Source: Chitinophagaceae bacterium UBA1930 (GTDB lineage Bacteria > Bacteroidota > Bacteroidia > Chitinophagales > Chitinophagaceae). Taken from it: a stretch of DNA of 64,000 nt. The notes under the pieces are model-generated. The model had not been told where the DNA came from. It did no database searches and was given only the letters and a program-made list of their open reading frames with translations. The stretch is taken from positions 62,001 through 126,000 of the forward strand of contig DDFK01000003.1 in NCBI GenBank assembly GCA_002337145.1, read 5' to 3'. This document shows, one piece after another, positions 1-8,595 of the stretch. Position numbers and translations under genes: made by a program. Position 1 is the stretch's first letter; the number at the start of each line of letters is the position of its first letter.

Positions 1-1
1 C

Positions 2-877
2 CGCGAAGCGAAGCTACCTGTGGAGATTTCGCATTTTAAACTGAGTGGCCAACAGAACTGGGGTCGAAGCAAGGAAACATTGCCCATGATTGTTAAGGCA
101 AGGGAAGAAGGCCTGGATGTAACGATTGACCAGTACCCCTACACTGCAAGCTCAACATCCATCAGTACCTTATTGCCCGATTGGGTATTGGCTGACGGAC
201 AGGACAGCATTAAGGCAAGGCTTGCCAAACCAGCATTAAGGGCCGATATAAAAAAGGCAATGCTGCAAAGGCTGAAGCACAGGAAACTAAAGCACTGGAG
301 CTATGCAGTAGTGGCCAGCTATGGCTTTGACAGTACTTTGAATGGTAAGAGCATTGAAGAAATAAATACGATTAAAGGAAGGAAGCACAAGGCAAGATTT
401 GAAGCCGAAACCATTTTGGAAATAATGGAACATGGTGGTGCAAGTGCCGTTTTTCATGGCATGAGCGAGGATGATGTAAAGTATATTATGCAATACCCTT
501 TTAACATGTTTGCCTGCGATGCCACCATACGTGTGTTTGGTGCCGGCGTTCCGCATCCCCGCGGCTACGGAACCAACGCAAGGGTACTGGGCAAATATGT
601 ACGCGAAGAAAAAGTGCTTTCGCTGGAAGAAGCAATCAGGCGTATGACCAGCCTGCCTGCACAGAAATTCCAGTTGACAAACCGTGGCTTATTAAGGGAA
701 GGCTTTGCTGCAGATATTGTTGTGTTTGATGAAAAAGAAGTAAAGGATATGTCCACGTTTGAACAGCCACACCAATACAGCACCGGTTTTAAATTTGTTT
801 TGGTGAATGGCCAGTTAACGGTGGAAGATGGCAGGCATACCGGAACCCGTGCGGGACAATCGTTACGTAAAATATGA
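2..877 (+). CDS. N-acyl-D-amino-acid deacylase, C-terminal part (5' end outside window)
   Basis: C-terminal half of a metal-dependent amidohydrolase of the D-aminoacylase type, which removes the acyl group from N-acyl-D-amino acids. The reading frame is open to the window edge, so the GTG at 20 is not taken as a start. Family landmarks are visible in order: the ISHFK metal-ligand segment at about 29-43, HGMSEDDV, an ACDATI stretch in the position of the conserved Asp, HPRGYGTNARVLG, EEAIRRMTSLPA, and the closing ADIVVFD plus VNG strand of the composite beta domain. No signal peptide can be judged because the N-terminus is missing. A dipeptidase of family M19 lies 2.6 kb downstream on the same strand but not in one operon. 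Family assignment is firm; substrate is inferred. Confidence 0.88.
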   Translation, partial: REAKLPVEISHFKLSGQQNWGRSKETLPMIVKAREEGLDVTIDQYPYTASSTSISTLLPDWVLADGQDSIKARLAKPALRADIKKAMLQRLKHRKLKHWSYAVVASYGFDSTLNGKSIEEINTIKGRKHKARFEAETILEIMEHGGASAVFHGMSEDDVKYIMQYPFNMFACDATIRVFGAGVPHPRGYGTNARVLGKYVREEKVLSLEEAIRRMTSLPAQKFQLTNRGLLREGFAADIVVFDEKEVKDMSTFEQPHQYSTGFKFVLVNGQLTVEDGRHTGTRAGQSLRKI

Positions 878-879
878 TG

Positions 880-1704
880 CTATAGCCTGATGCCCGTACC
901 CAAGGTTACATAAAACAGCTTTTGCCCCAACTCGCCTGCCAATAAATTTTGGGGAATGACATAGGTTGGTGTAACAGAAAAATTGAACTTACCAGCAACC
1001 AATACAACAGGCATGGAAAAAGAATAGGCCAGTATATTGAATGCTTCCATATTGTCGGTAACCTGTTGCGACAAAGGCAAACCTAATAAGCTTTTCTGCG
1101 AATCCACCGTAAAATTCTGTGTGCCTGCATACATATTGGCTGTTGGGTTTACTGCTATAGCAAGAACCGGTTGTGCAGGTTTGCTAAGTAGGAAGAGGAA
1201 CAGGTGATCTAGCCCGATATTGGTTGACACATCGTTCTTGGTGCTGAATTTCAAGTCGGCCCCACCATTCACATTCACATATTTATTTAGGTACGATGCA
1301 GTTAAACTGGCCTGCCCTTTTAAGGCGGATTGTGGAAGATCCGTATTGTCTTTATAAAATATCTGTGTATAGGAAACACTGCCACTAAAATGTTTGGATT
1401 GCGGAAAGCGGTATCCCAATTGGCCTGTAGCCCCGGCATAGGTTAAGGGAAGTGCAGGGTTATGCAACAAAATAAAATTGGCCTGGGCAAATAGGCCCCA
1501 CTTAAACTCGTACCCGATATTGGGCAAAAAACCGCTGCTTTTTAAACTGTCTGTTCTGCCATAATACTCCAACCTTGTTGCATAATTGGCACCTACAGTA
1601 AAAATATTCTTTTTGTTTGTTGCCGAATCTTCCTGGGCAGCAACTTGCATGGATGCCAGTGCCAGCAACAATACATAGATAATGCTAAGGGTTGATTTTT
1701 TCAT
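880..1704 (-). CDS. Exported hypothetical protein, probable outer-membrane beta-barrel
   Basis: 274 residues starting MKKSTLSIIYVLLLALASMQVAAQ, a clear type I signal peptide ending in AQA-like AAQ. The mature part alternates polar and aromatic/hydrophobic residues (for example NYATRLEYYG, GYEFKWGLFAQANF, GQLGYRFPQ) and ends in a strand-like LGTGIRL, as expected of a small outer-membrane barrel. Start chosen at 1704 because the open frame upstream to 1752 runs through a perfect 15-bp hairpin and encodes no sensible leader. It follows the low-complexity gene on the same strand, 75 bp away. No specific family recognised. Confidence 0.7.
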   Translation of the reverse strand: MKKSTLSIIYVLLLALASMQVAAQEDSATNKKNIFTVGANYATRLEYYGRTDSLKSSGFLPNIGYEFKWGLFAQANFILLHNPALPLTYAGATGQLGYRFPQSKHFSGSVSYTQIFYKDNTDLPQSALKGQASLTASYLNKYVNVNGGADLKFSTKNDVSTNIGLDHLFLFLLSKPAQPVLAIAVNPTANMYAGTQNFTVDSQKSLLGLPLSQQVTDNMEAFNILAYSFSMPVVLVAGKFNFSVTPTYVIPQNLLAGELGQKLFYVTLGTGIRL

Positions 1705-1722
1705 AAAGAACAGTTTTAGAAT

Positions 1723-1763
1723 ATCATCACCCCTTGCAATAAATAAAAGCAAGGGGTGATGAT
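1723..1763 (-). terminator. Perfect 15-bp hairpin between two minus-strand genes
   Basis: Arms 1723-1737 and 1749-1763 are perfectly complementary with an 11-nt A/T loop. It lies after the stop of the low-complexity gene (1779) and before the ATG of the barrel gene (1704). No clean T-run follows on the minus strand (ATTCTAAAAC), so it may be a 3'-end stabiliser or attenuator rather than a classical terminator. Confidence 0.6.
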
Positions 1764-1778
1764 GCTTAACGGGTGTTA

Positions 1779-2756
1779 CTAATGCTTAACTGTTGCGGCA
1801 GATGCAGTTGAACTGTTATTTATCAACTGGGCATCGATGGCTTTATTACTGCCTTGTCTTGTTTTACTTGCTTTTACTGATGTAGCAGAACTACTGTTGT
1901 GTGTAGCCGTTGCAGATGTGGCTTGACCATTTCTTTTTGTTTTCGAGATAGCTGTTGTAGCAGCATTGGCATTGCTATTGGCAACATCTAAAGAACCGTT
2001 ACCCCTATTGCCATTGGCAGCAATACTTGTATTGGTATTGTTGTTGGCACTATTGTTTACTGTTGTGCTTGCACCATTAGCACCAGTTCTTGTTACATTG
2101 GTGCTACCTGTTGAAGCGGATGCTTGATTTACATTGAGTGCCCTGGAACGACTCGTAGTATTGAGACCAATTGCACTGGAAGAAGACGAACTGCTGTTAG
2201 ATGAACTTTGGGCACTACCGTTAGTGGTTGCTGCATTACTGTTTACAGAAGAGGTACGACTGTTGTTTGCAACAATACCAGTTGATCCTTTTGTTGCGTT
2301 AACAGTTAAAGTACCCGTAGCAGATCTGTTAGCAGATGAAGCAGTACTTGCTGCTGTTGAATTTGCGGATGAAGATGTTGTCATGGCACTGTTTCCAGTA
2401 AGCGTTGTGGAGATACCATTATTGCTGGTATTTACACCAACACCCACATTTGAGTTTACAGCACTATTACTATTGGTAGCAATAGAACGGTTAGTGGCAG
2501 CATTAGTGACAGCCGTGTTTGTTGCGGTACTGGCAGCAGTACTAACTGCTGCTTTTGTGGCGGCATTGGTGGCACTTGTTGTAGCTGTTCTTATGGCTGC
2601 ATTTGTTGCAGCCCTAGTAGCAGCGGCTGTTGCGGCATTAGTGGCAGCATTAACTGCAGGCGTTACAATGGGTATATGTACAGGCAATTGTGCAAAAACC
2701 ATATTACCCACACACAAGGCAAATACTGTTGCCGATAGCTTGATACTCTTTTTCAT
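1779..2756 (-). CDS. Secreted Ala/Asn/Thr/Ser low-complexity protein
   Basis: 325 residues beginning MKKSIKLSATVFALCVGNMVFAQ, a signal peptide. After a short proline-containing stretch (LPVHIPIVTPAV) the protein is almost entirely Ala, Asn, Thr, Ser with some Gly and Val. The first third has short degenerate repeats of the form NAATxAATxAAT; the middle is Ser/Asn/Thr rich with runs of Ser. A few Arg and Lys are scattered and there are no Cys after the signal region. Such a sequence suggests an extended or fibrous surface/matrix protein, but function is unknown. The start at 2756 is the only ATG followed by a signal peptide; upstream in-frame codons are rejected. A 251-aa open frame on the other strand is a by-product of the repeats. 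Confidence 0.72.
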   Translation of the reverse strand: MKKSIKLSATVFALCVGNMVFAQLPVHIPIVTPAVNAATNAATAAATRAATNAAIRTATTSATNAATKAAVSTAASTATNTAVTNAATNRSIATNSNSAVNSNVGVGVNTSNNGISTTLTGNSAMTTSSSANSTAASTASSANRSATGTLTVNATKGSTGIVANNSRTSSVNSNAATTNGSAQSSSNSSSSSSSAIGLNTTSRSRALNVNQASASTGSTNVTRTGANGASTTVNNSANNNTNTSIAANGNRGNGSLDVANSNANAATTAISKTKRNGQATSATATHNSSSATSVKASKTRQGSNKAIDAQLINNSSTASAATVKH

Positions 2757-3054
2757 AAAATTGATATTTGGTTTACAATGGCGTTTAACACCAACTAATT
2801 TTCCAACTAATATGCCAATAGAACAATACCCAAAAAGAAGTGACGGTTTTAAGACAATTGATGCGAAAGAAAACAACTACCACCAATAAAACCCTTGTTA
2901 CCACTGCATTTTGAGGTAATAATGCCACAACACTTCCCTAACGTCACGTTCCTTTTTTTCTACAGTTTGGGCAATCCCCATTGGAGTTGATACAGGTATA
3001 GAAATTGCCATCATTTAATGGTAATATTTTTTGTTCACTCAAAATCTACCAATC
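2757..3054. other. Intergenic region between divergent genes
   Basis: About 300 bp separating the minus-strand low-complexity gene from the plus-strand small exported protein. It must hold both promoters, but no convincing TTG/TAnnTTTG pair was found. A short inverted repeat (CCAT...ATGG, 3008-3021) precedes an A/T stretch before the plus-strand gene. Nothing else recognised. Confidence 0.4.
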
Positions 3055-3381
3055 ATGAAAAAACCATTTTTCCTAATTGCAGTAATTGTAGCATTCTGTT
3101 TTATTGCAACAATGGCATTTAAGCCAGTACATGTAGGCTCCACCATTAAAGGTTGGGTAACACCTAAAGAAGCAGGTATTTCTGCATGGGCCATTTCCAG
3201 AACAGACACTTTTAAAACGCATGTAACATCCGAAGGCATGTTCGACATTATGGATGTGAAGCCTGGTACATACAGTATCGTTATCCAGGCGGCACAACCT
3301 TATAAACCCGCACAAAAAGAAGGTGTAGTGGTTACAGAAGGAAGCATGGTGGATGTGGGCGAAATAAAACTGAGCAAGTAA
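3055..3381 (+). CDS. Small exported protein with carboxypeptidase-regulatory-like fold
   Basis: 108 residues starting MKKPFFLIAVIVAFCFIATMAF, an uncleaved anchor or signal peptide. The remainder (GSTIKGWVTPKEAGISAWAIS ... GMFDIMDVKPGTYSIVIQA ... VVTEGSMVDVGEIKLSK) has the rhythm of a carboxypeptidase regulatory-like / prealbumin-type beta sandwich: a G-x-I-x-G start, an F-x-I-x-x-V-x-P-G-x-Y core and a final V-x-V-G-x-I strand. Such stand-alone domains are common in Bacteroidota. Start at 3055 chosen over an upstream in-frame codon because it gives the signal sequence. A strong terminator follows directly. Confidence 0.75.
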   Translation: MKKPFFLIAVIVAFCFIATMAFKPVHVGSTIKGWVTPKEAGISAWAISRTDTFKTHVTSEGMFDIMDVKPGTYSIVIQAAQPYKPAQKEGVVVTEGSMVDVGEIKLSK

Positions 3382-3384
3382 AAC

Positions 3385-3413
3385 AAAAGGACTGTATTGA
3401 ATCAGTCCTTTTT
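3385..3413 (+). terminator. Rho-independent terminator
   Basis: 10-bp stem (3385-3394 with 3403-3412), 8-nt loop, T-rich right arm, 4 bp after the stop of the small exported protein. Confidence 0.85.
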
Positions 3414-3511
3414 CATTCACGCATTTATGGTATCGTGTTGCTGCCAATTTGTACCCGATTGTTCTATCTTTAAACAATTGCAACAATCACCTACAAATAC
3501 CTGTAGCTAAC

Positions 3512-4693
3512 ATGCCCATTAAAAACTATTGCATCGTTGTTTTTTGTATATGCTTTATGCAAAATGTATCGGCACAAGAAACCGTTAAGCCGCCTTTCAA
3601 TTATTTATTGATTGATACGCACAATGATATACTGACACAGTCTGTTGAAAAAGGGCTTGCCATTGACAGCGACCTAAAAGGCAAAAGCCATAGCGACCTT
3701 TCCCGCTGGAAACAAGGTGGCCTAAATGCTCAGGTATTCTCCGTTTGGTGCGATGGCAATAAACAGTGGCCATTTATATATGCCAACAGGCAAATAGATA
3801 CCCTGTATGCAGTTGCTGCAAGAAATCCGGATAAGATTGTCATTGTACACAATGCCCAACAATTGCAACGGGCAGTCAGCAAGCATCAAATTGCTGCCAT
3901 GTTTGGGGTAGAAGGCGGACACATGATAGAGAATAAACTGGACAACCTGGACAGTTTGTATAAACGTGGCACACGTTACATGACCCTAACCTGGAACAAC
4001 TCCACCAGTTGGGCCAGTTCTGCAAAGGATGAAACAGAAAAAAAGGATTCGTTGCCACACAAAGGCTTGACCGATTTTGGCAAGCAGGTGGTGGAACGCA
4101 TGAACCGTTTGGGAATGCTGGTTGACCTATCGCATGTAGGCGAACAGACATTTTGGGACGCCATCAATACCACTACCAAACCTGTGCTGGTATCGCATAG
4201 CTGCGTGTACAGCTTATGCCCTGTATTCCGTAATTTAAAAGACGATCAAATAAAAGCAGTGGCCAAAAACGGGGGTGTTATCAGCGTCAATTTTTACTCC
4301 GGTTTTCTAGACAGTAATTTCCTGAAACGCAAAGAACATTTTGTGTTGCAACATAAAGCCGAAAGGGATTCCATCATTGCAACAGGCAAAACGGTACCCT
4401 TTGCAGATGATTACTTGTTTGAAAAATATGCAGCAGAGGTAAAAGGGCTCCGGGCAACTTTATCATGCCTGATAGACCATATTGATTATATCGTAAAAAT
4501 GGCAGGCATTGACCATGTTGGGCTGGGTTCAGATTTTGACGGTATCGAATCGCCACCGCAACAACTGGATGATGTTACAACCTATCCTTTAATTGTAAAT
4601 GCCTTGTTGCAAAAAGGTTACAGCAAAAAAGACATCCGCAAAATAATGGGCAAAAATTTCATACGTGTGCTCAAAGCAAATGAAGTTCATTAA
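3512..4693 (+). CDS. Membrane dipeptidase, peptidase family M19
   Basis: 393-residue zinc dipeptidase (renal dipeptidase family), exported: it starts MPIKNYCIVVFCICFMQNVSAQ. The binuclear metal site is intact: H37 and D39 in IDTHNDI, bridging E134 in GVEGGH, H208 in VDLSHVG and H229 in LVSHS; GLGSDFDG closes the site. Members hydrolyse dipeptides, including those with a C-terminal D-residue, so a role in peptide or peptidoglycan-fragment turnover is plausible. Start at 3512 chosen for the signal peptide; the 21 upstream in-frame codons are not leader-like. It converges on nadE, stop to stop in 8 bp. Confidence 0.93.
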   Translation: MPIKNYCIVVFCICFMQNVSAQETVKPPFNYLLIDTHNDILTQSVEKGLAIDSDLKGKSHSDLSRWKQGGLNAQVFSVWCDGNKQWPFIYANRQIDTLYAVAARNPDKIVIVHNAQQLQRAVSKHQIAAMFGVEGGHMIENKLDNLDSLYKRGTRYMTLTWNNSTSWASSAKDETEKKDSLPHKGLTDFGKQVVERMNRLGMLVDLSHVGEQTFWDAINTTTKPVLVSHSCVYSLCPVFRNLKDDQIKAVAKNGGVISVNFYSGFLDSNFLKRKEHFVLQHKAERDSIIATGKTVPFADDYLFEKYAAEVKGLRATLSCLIDHIDYIVKMAGIDHVGLGSDFDGIESPPQQLDDVTTYPLIVNALLQKGYSKKDIRKIMGKNFIRVLKANEVH

Positions 4694-4701
4694 CAATACA
4701 A

Positions 4702-6384
4702 TCAATTCAAGTACTTGCCTACAATAGGTACCCTTCTACCCACACCAAATGCTTTTGGCGACACCCGGATAATAGGGCAGAACTGGTTGCGTTTGTATTC
4801 GTTGTTGTTTACCATTTTCAGCGTCCTGTCAACCAATGCAGCATCAAAGCCCTGTGCTTTTATTTCTGCCGGGCCATGCCGCATTTCAATGTACTGGTAC
4901 AGTATCTTATCCAATACACTATAATCCGGTAAACTGTCGCTGTCTTTTTGGTTGGGTCTCAACTCCGCACTTGGGGCCTTGGTAATAATATGTGCCGGAA
5001 TAATTTCCCTGTTCCTGTTTATATAGTTGGCCAATGCATATACCTGCAACTTGTAACAGTCGCCCAACACGCCCAAGCCACCAGCCATGTCGCCATACAA
5101 AGTTCCATACCCTGTAGCAAGCTCACTCTTATTGCTCGTGTTCAGTAATATGTACCCGAACTTATTGGCAATGGCCATCAACAGGTTGCCACGGCTACGG
5201 CTCTGTATATTTTCTTCCGCAAGGCTAAAGGGCAATCCATGAAAAATAGGTTCCAAAGTCTGTAGGAAACTTTCATACACATCGTCTATCCTCACTATAT
5301 CATAAGCATTATTCAGGTTCTTGCTCAATGCCACTGCATCATCTACACTATGGCTGGTTGAATAGGGCGAAGGCATCAGCACCGCCCTCACATTTTCTGC
5401 CCCCAATGCCTCACAAGCCAAAGCCAACACTACTGCACTGTCAATACCGCCACTGCTGCCCAATATGGCTTTGGTAAAACCCATTTTCTTAAAGTAATCC
5501 TGAATGCCCATAATCAGGGCATCATGCACCTGTGCAATATTCAGGTGCTCTTCTAGGGCCGTAGGGTTAAGTTCCTTATCGGGCACACGGCTGGCTGGCT
5601 CCACAATGGCCGCATCAATGGTTCCGTCATCATTCAGTTCCACGCATTCCAATGCTTCTGCAAACATTGGCAATGCCTTGCACAGGTTGGCATCCTTGTC
5701 AAAAATCAGGCTTGCCCCATCAAATACAATTTCTGTTTGGCTACCTACAGCATTACAATAAAACATGGGTATCCTGTACTTCAGCACGTTTGCTTTTATC
5801 ACACTCTTCCTGTCTTCATCATGTGTATAATCAAATGGGCTCGCCGATAAATTGATCATTACATCCGGCTGTTGTTCCATCAGTTTATCCATTGGGCAAA
5901 TGCGGTACAAAGGGTTATCACCCAGGTTCCATATATCCTCGCAAATGGTTACTGCCAGCTTCTTGCCCTTAAATTCAACAATGTTCCAATCATAACTTGG
6001 TTCAAAATACCGGTACTCATCAAACACATCGTAAGTAGGCAATAACGTTTTATGTATTTCTGCCTGCACTTTTCCTTCATACAAAAAAAAGGCGGCATTA
6101 AACAGGTCCTTGCCCTCCCTAACGGGGTTGCGTGCCGGTGAGCCAACAAACACACCAATGGTATCGGCATGTTGCTTTATCAGGTCAATGCTTTCATAGC
6201 ATTTATCAATAAAATCCTTAAACTCCACAAAGTCCCTTGCCGGATAGCCGCATACACTCATTTCGCTAAACACAATCAGGTCGCCACCCTGTGCTTTTGC
6301 CTCCTGTATGGCTGCAATAATTTTAGCCGTATTGCTCTCAAAATTGCCGATATGATAATTCTGCTGTGCTAAGAAAATTTTCAT
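4702..6384 (-). CDS. nadE: Glutamine-dependent NAD+ synthetase
   Basis: 560 residues, the two-domain form. The N-terminal nitrilase-like glutaminase domain (1-270) has the triad E41 (VFSEMSVCGYP), K112 (HKTLLPTYDVFDE) and C148 (TICEDIW). The C-terminal ATP pyrophosphatase domain has the PP-loop SGGIDS at 311-316. It makes NAD+ from deamido-NAD, ATP and glutamine, the last step of NAD synthesis; nadC, an earlier step, is also in the window at 41 kb. A near-consensus TAACTTTA lies just upstream of the ATG. Length is normal for bacterial glutamine-dependent NadE. Confidence 0.96.
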   Translation of the reverse strand: MKIFLAQQNYHIGNFESNTAKIIAAIQEAKAQGGDLIVFSEMSVCGYPARDFVEFKDFIDKCYESIDLIKQHADTIGVFVGSPARNPVREGKDLFNAAFFLYEGKVQAEIHKTLLPTYDVFDEYRYFEPSYDWNIVEFKGKKLAVTICEDIWNLGDNPLYRICPMDKLMEQQPDVMINLSASPFDYTHDEDRKSVIKANVLKYRIPMFYCNAVGSQTEIVFDGASLIFDKDANLCKALPMFAEALECVELNDDGTIDAAIVEPASRVPDKELNPTALEEHLNIAQVHDALIMGIQDYFKKMGFTKAILGSSGGIDSAVVLALACEALGAENVRAVLMPSPYSTSHSVDDAVALSKNLNNAYDIVRIDDVYESFLQTLEPIFHGLPFSLAEENIQSRSRGNLLMAIANKFGYILLNTSNKSELATGYGTLYGDMAGGLGVLGDCYKLQVYALANYINRNREIIPAHIITKAPSAELRPNQKDSDSLPDYSVLDKILYQYIEMRHGPAEIKAQGFDAALVDRTLKMVNNNEYKRNQFCPIIRVSPKAFGVGRRVPIVGKYLN

Positions 6385-6478
6385 GGCGTAAAGTTAAGCC
6401 CTGTGCATTAATTCAATAAACCGCTTTTGCATAGGTGGCTGCTTGTTTTGAATGACTGCCCGATTGGGAAACAGGCAT

Positions 6479-6580
6479 TGGGCGTAACCCGCCTGTGCGG
6501 GCCGGGCTGTACGTTCCTGCTCCGCATACCGCAAGCGGTATTGCGGGGCATCCACTTCCATCCCTTACGCTACGGGGCAA
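6479..6580 (+). repeat. Interspersed ~100-bp intergenic repeat, copy 1
   Basis: Lies between the divergent nadE and gldB genes. It has conserved ends, GCGTAACCCGCCTGTGCGGG (itself a hairpin, CCCGC-CTGT-GCGGG) and TCCACTTCCATCCCTTACGC, around a variable central hairpin with arms near 6522-6532 and 6535-6546. A second copy lies inverted at 44391-44484. It looks more GC-rich than its surroundings. Confidence 0.75.
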
Positions 6581-6663
6581 ATGGTGTTACTGCTTCTGTA
6601 GTCTTATCAAATTTTTATCTATGCAATTCCATATCCGCCAAATAAGTTTTGTTAATTCGTGCC

Positions 6664-7710
6664 ATGAAAAAAATGTTCGTGCTGCTATGCATTGCAGCCA
6701 CTTTATATGCCTGCAAAAACAGCAAAAAGGTACCCGATGTATCTAAGGTAACTGTTGACCTGAACATAGAACGGTTTGACAGGGAGTTCTTTGCCCTTGA
6801 TACAAACAATGCCAAACTGGATGCAGGCATGCAGCATCTTTTTCAGAAATACAAAGCATTTGCGGCCGATTATCTGTACAATATAATCGGCTCCGAGCCC
6901 ATGCCTGATTCCGTACTGAGAAAAGCAAAACAGATTCTGATTGACTATAAAAAAGTAGCGGCAGATGCCAACAATACTTTTAAGGATTTTAATGATGTGG
7001 CTGCACAAGTGAAAGAAGGTTTCCAGTTCATCAAATATTACTTTCCTGCATACAAGCTACCCACAACCCTGGTTACTTATATTGGGCCTTGGGATGCAAT
7101 GTTTATGCTTACCAATAAAAGTAGCGGCAGCAGCATCATGCGTGATGGCGACCAAATGGGCATTGGCCTGCAATTGTTCATGGGCAAGGATTACAGCATC
7201 TATAAAGAAGAAGGTTTCCGCAATATCTATCCCGATTACGTTTCACGCAGGTTCAGTAAAAACTATATTCCTGTAAACTGCATCAAAGTAATCATAGACG
7301 GTATGTATCCTGACCAAAGCACAGGCAAGCCCCTGATTGAACAAATGGTGGAAGCAGGCAAACGCCTGTATTTATTGGATGCATTTTTGCCCAACACGGC
7401 CGATACTTTAAAGATCGGTTATACCGCAGATCAGCTAAAGGGCTGCTACGAAAACGAAAGCAATGTTTGGGGGCTTTTTGTAAACAACGATTTGCTGTAT
7501 GCCACAGAGCCCAGCCTTACAAAGGACTATATGAACGATGGCCCCAATACGGCAGCACTTGGCGAAAAATCGCCCGGGCTAATTGGGCATTTTACAGGTT
7601 GGCAAATCGTAAAGAAATGGATGCAGAAAAACGAAAAGAAAACCTTGGACGAGTTAATGAAAACACCAGCCAAACAGATTTTTGAAGAAGCGAAATATAA
7701 ACCGAGCTGA
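6664..7710 (+). CDS. gldB: Gliding motility lipoprotein GldB
   Basis: 348 residues, a lipoprotein starting MKKMFVLLCIAATLYACKN with the lipobox Cys. The body matches GldB: the opening VDLNIERFDREFFALD, the middle TYIGPWDAMFM and GIGLQLFMGKDYSIY, and the end PGLIGHFTGWQIVKKWM. GldB is an essential component associated with the gliding/type IX secretion machinery of Bacteroidota; close relatives also exist in non-gliding members. ATG at 6664 chosen because the lipoprotein signal begins there; five upstream in-frame codons are not leader-like. Confidence 0.9.
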   Translation: MKKMFVLLCIAATLYACKNSKKVPDVSKVTVDLNIERFDREFFALDTNNAKLDAGMQHLFQKYKAFAADYLYNIIGSEPMPDSVLRKAKQILIDYKKVAADANNTFKDFNDVAAQVKEGFQFIKYYFPAYKLPTTLVTYIGPWDAMFMLTNKSSGSSIMRDGDQMGIGLQLFMGKDYSIYKEEGFRNIYPDYVSRRFSKNYIPVNCIKVIIDGMYPDQSTGKPLIEQMVEAGKRLYLLDAFLPNTADTLKIGYTADQLKGCYENESNVWGLFVNNDLLYATEPSLTKDYMNDGPNTAALGEKSPGLIGHFTGWQIVKKWMQKNEKKTLDELMKTPAKQIFEEAKYKPS

Positions 7711-7741
7711 TATAGGGTTACAGTGTAACATTCTTTGTGAA

Positions 7742-8575
7742 ATGAAGTACGCAGTAATTATCGTTGCTTTATTGATTTGCTCCTGTAAAAACAGGCGTCA
7801 GACAGGTATCATTCAACATCAGGTTGTTGGCAATACAGTTGACAGTACCAGTATACAACCACTTGATGAAGATGAAAAATTCGATTACCAGGAGTCACCA
7901 TTTGAACAATTGAAAAGTTATCCGGTTATTTCAGATACCGCTGCGTTTATAGATGCGTTGAAAAAGAATTGCCATATCACCAACTACCCATTCAATCATC
8001 TTTACGAAACAATTGATTCCTATAAAAAACTTTCCATCTTTGGAAGCAGCAAGCATATCTATTTAATTGAATACAATTACCACGATGGTTCTTCAGCAAG
8101 TTTCCCATGGAAAAAACAGTTAATTTTTAATACTGCGGGAAAATTATTGAAGATATTTACATGCTTACAACTTGAACCTGTACAAATCTTTACAGGCAAA
8201 AAGCCATTCTTAATGGCACTTTCTTCAACAGCAAAAGGAAACGGCTGGCACGAGGTATTCAGGCTAAGTAAGAATACGCTGGAACAGGTGTATGACGGTT
8301 TTTTAGGTTACAGACCTCAAACTTACAGTACTGGATATTTCAATTATGTAACCGAGCCAAATGAACTCAAACATATGTTTTCTGATATAAACAAGGATGG
8401 CTTTGAGGATATTGTTTTTTACGGAAAGCTTAGATATTCAAAAATTGACTTAGGGGTTAACGATAAAACAATCCCGGTAAAATATATTTTCCTTTACCGT
8501 CCTGAAAATGGTCATTTTATCGAAAGAGAAGATTACTCCAAAAAGTATGAGTTCATTTATGGGAATACCAAATAG
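7742..8575 (+). CDS. Hypothetical lipoprotein
   Basis: 277 residues starting MKYAVIIVALLICSCKNRRQ, a lipoprotein signal. No family recognised. A DINKDGFEDIVFYGKLRY segment near the C-terminus resembles the Asp-rich calcium loop of FG-GAP/VCBS repeats, which suggests a single degenerate propeller blade. It follows gldB by 31 bp on the same strand and could be co-transcribed. The base composition looks more A/T rich than gldB. An upstream in-frame extension to 7682 overlaps gldB and is rejected. Confidence 0.68.
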   Translation: MKYAVIIVALLICSCKNRRQTGIIQHQVVGNTVDSTSIQPLDEDEKFDYQESPFEQLKSYPVISDTAAFIDALKKNCHITNYPFNHLYETIDSYKKLSIFGSSKHIYLIEYNYHDGSSASFPWKKQLIFNTAGKLLKIFTCLQLEPVQIFTGKKPFLMALSSTAKGNGWHEVFRLSKNTLEQVYDGFLGYRPQTYSTGYFNYVTEPNELKHMFSDINKDGFEDIVFYGKLRYSKIDLGVNDKTIPVKYIFLYRPENGHFIEREDYSKKYEFIYGNTK

Positions 8576-8595
8576 GCTTAAACTAAAATTTTTGG

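Noticed and set aside
2134..2889. 251-aa open frame on the plus strand, antisense to the Ala/Asn/Thr-rich gene
   Set aside because: Hydrophobic Leu/Ala/Val repeats are the simple antisense reading of GCN/ACN/AAY codons; no start context and no signal; the minus-strand frame has a signal peptide.
6427..6746. Open frames over the ~100-bp repeat (6427-6645 and 6495-6746)
   Set aside because: They arise from the repeat element and overlap the gldB start; no coding character.
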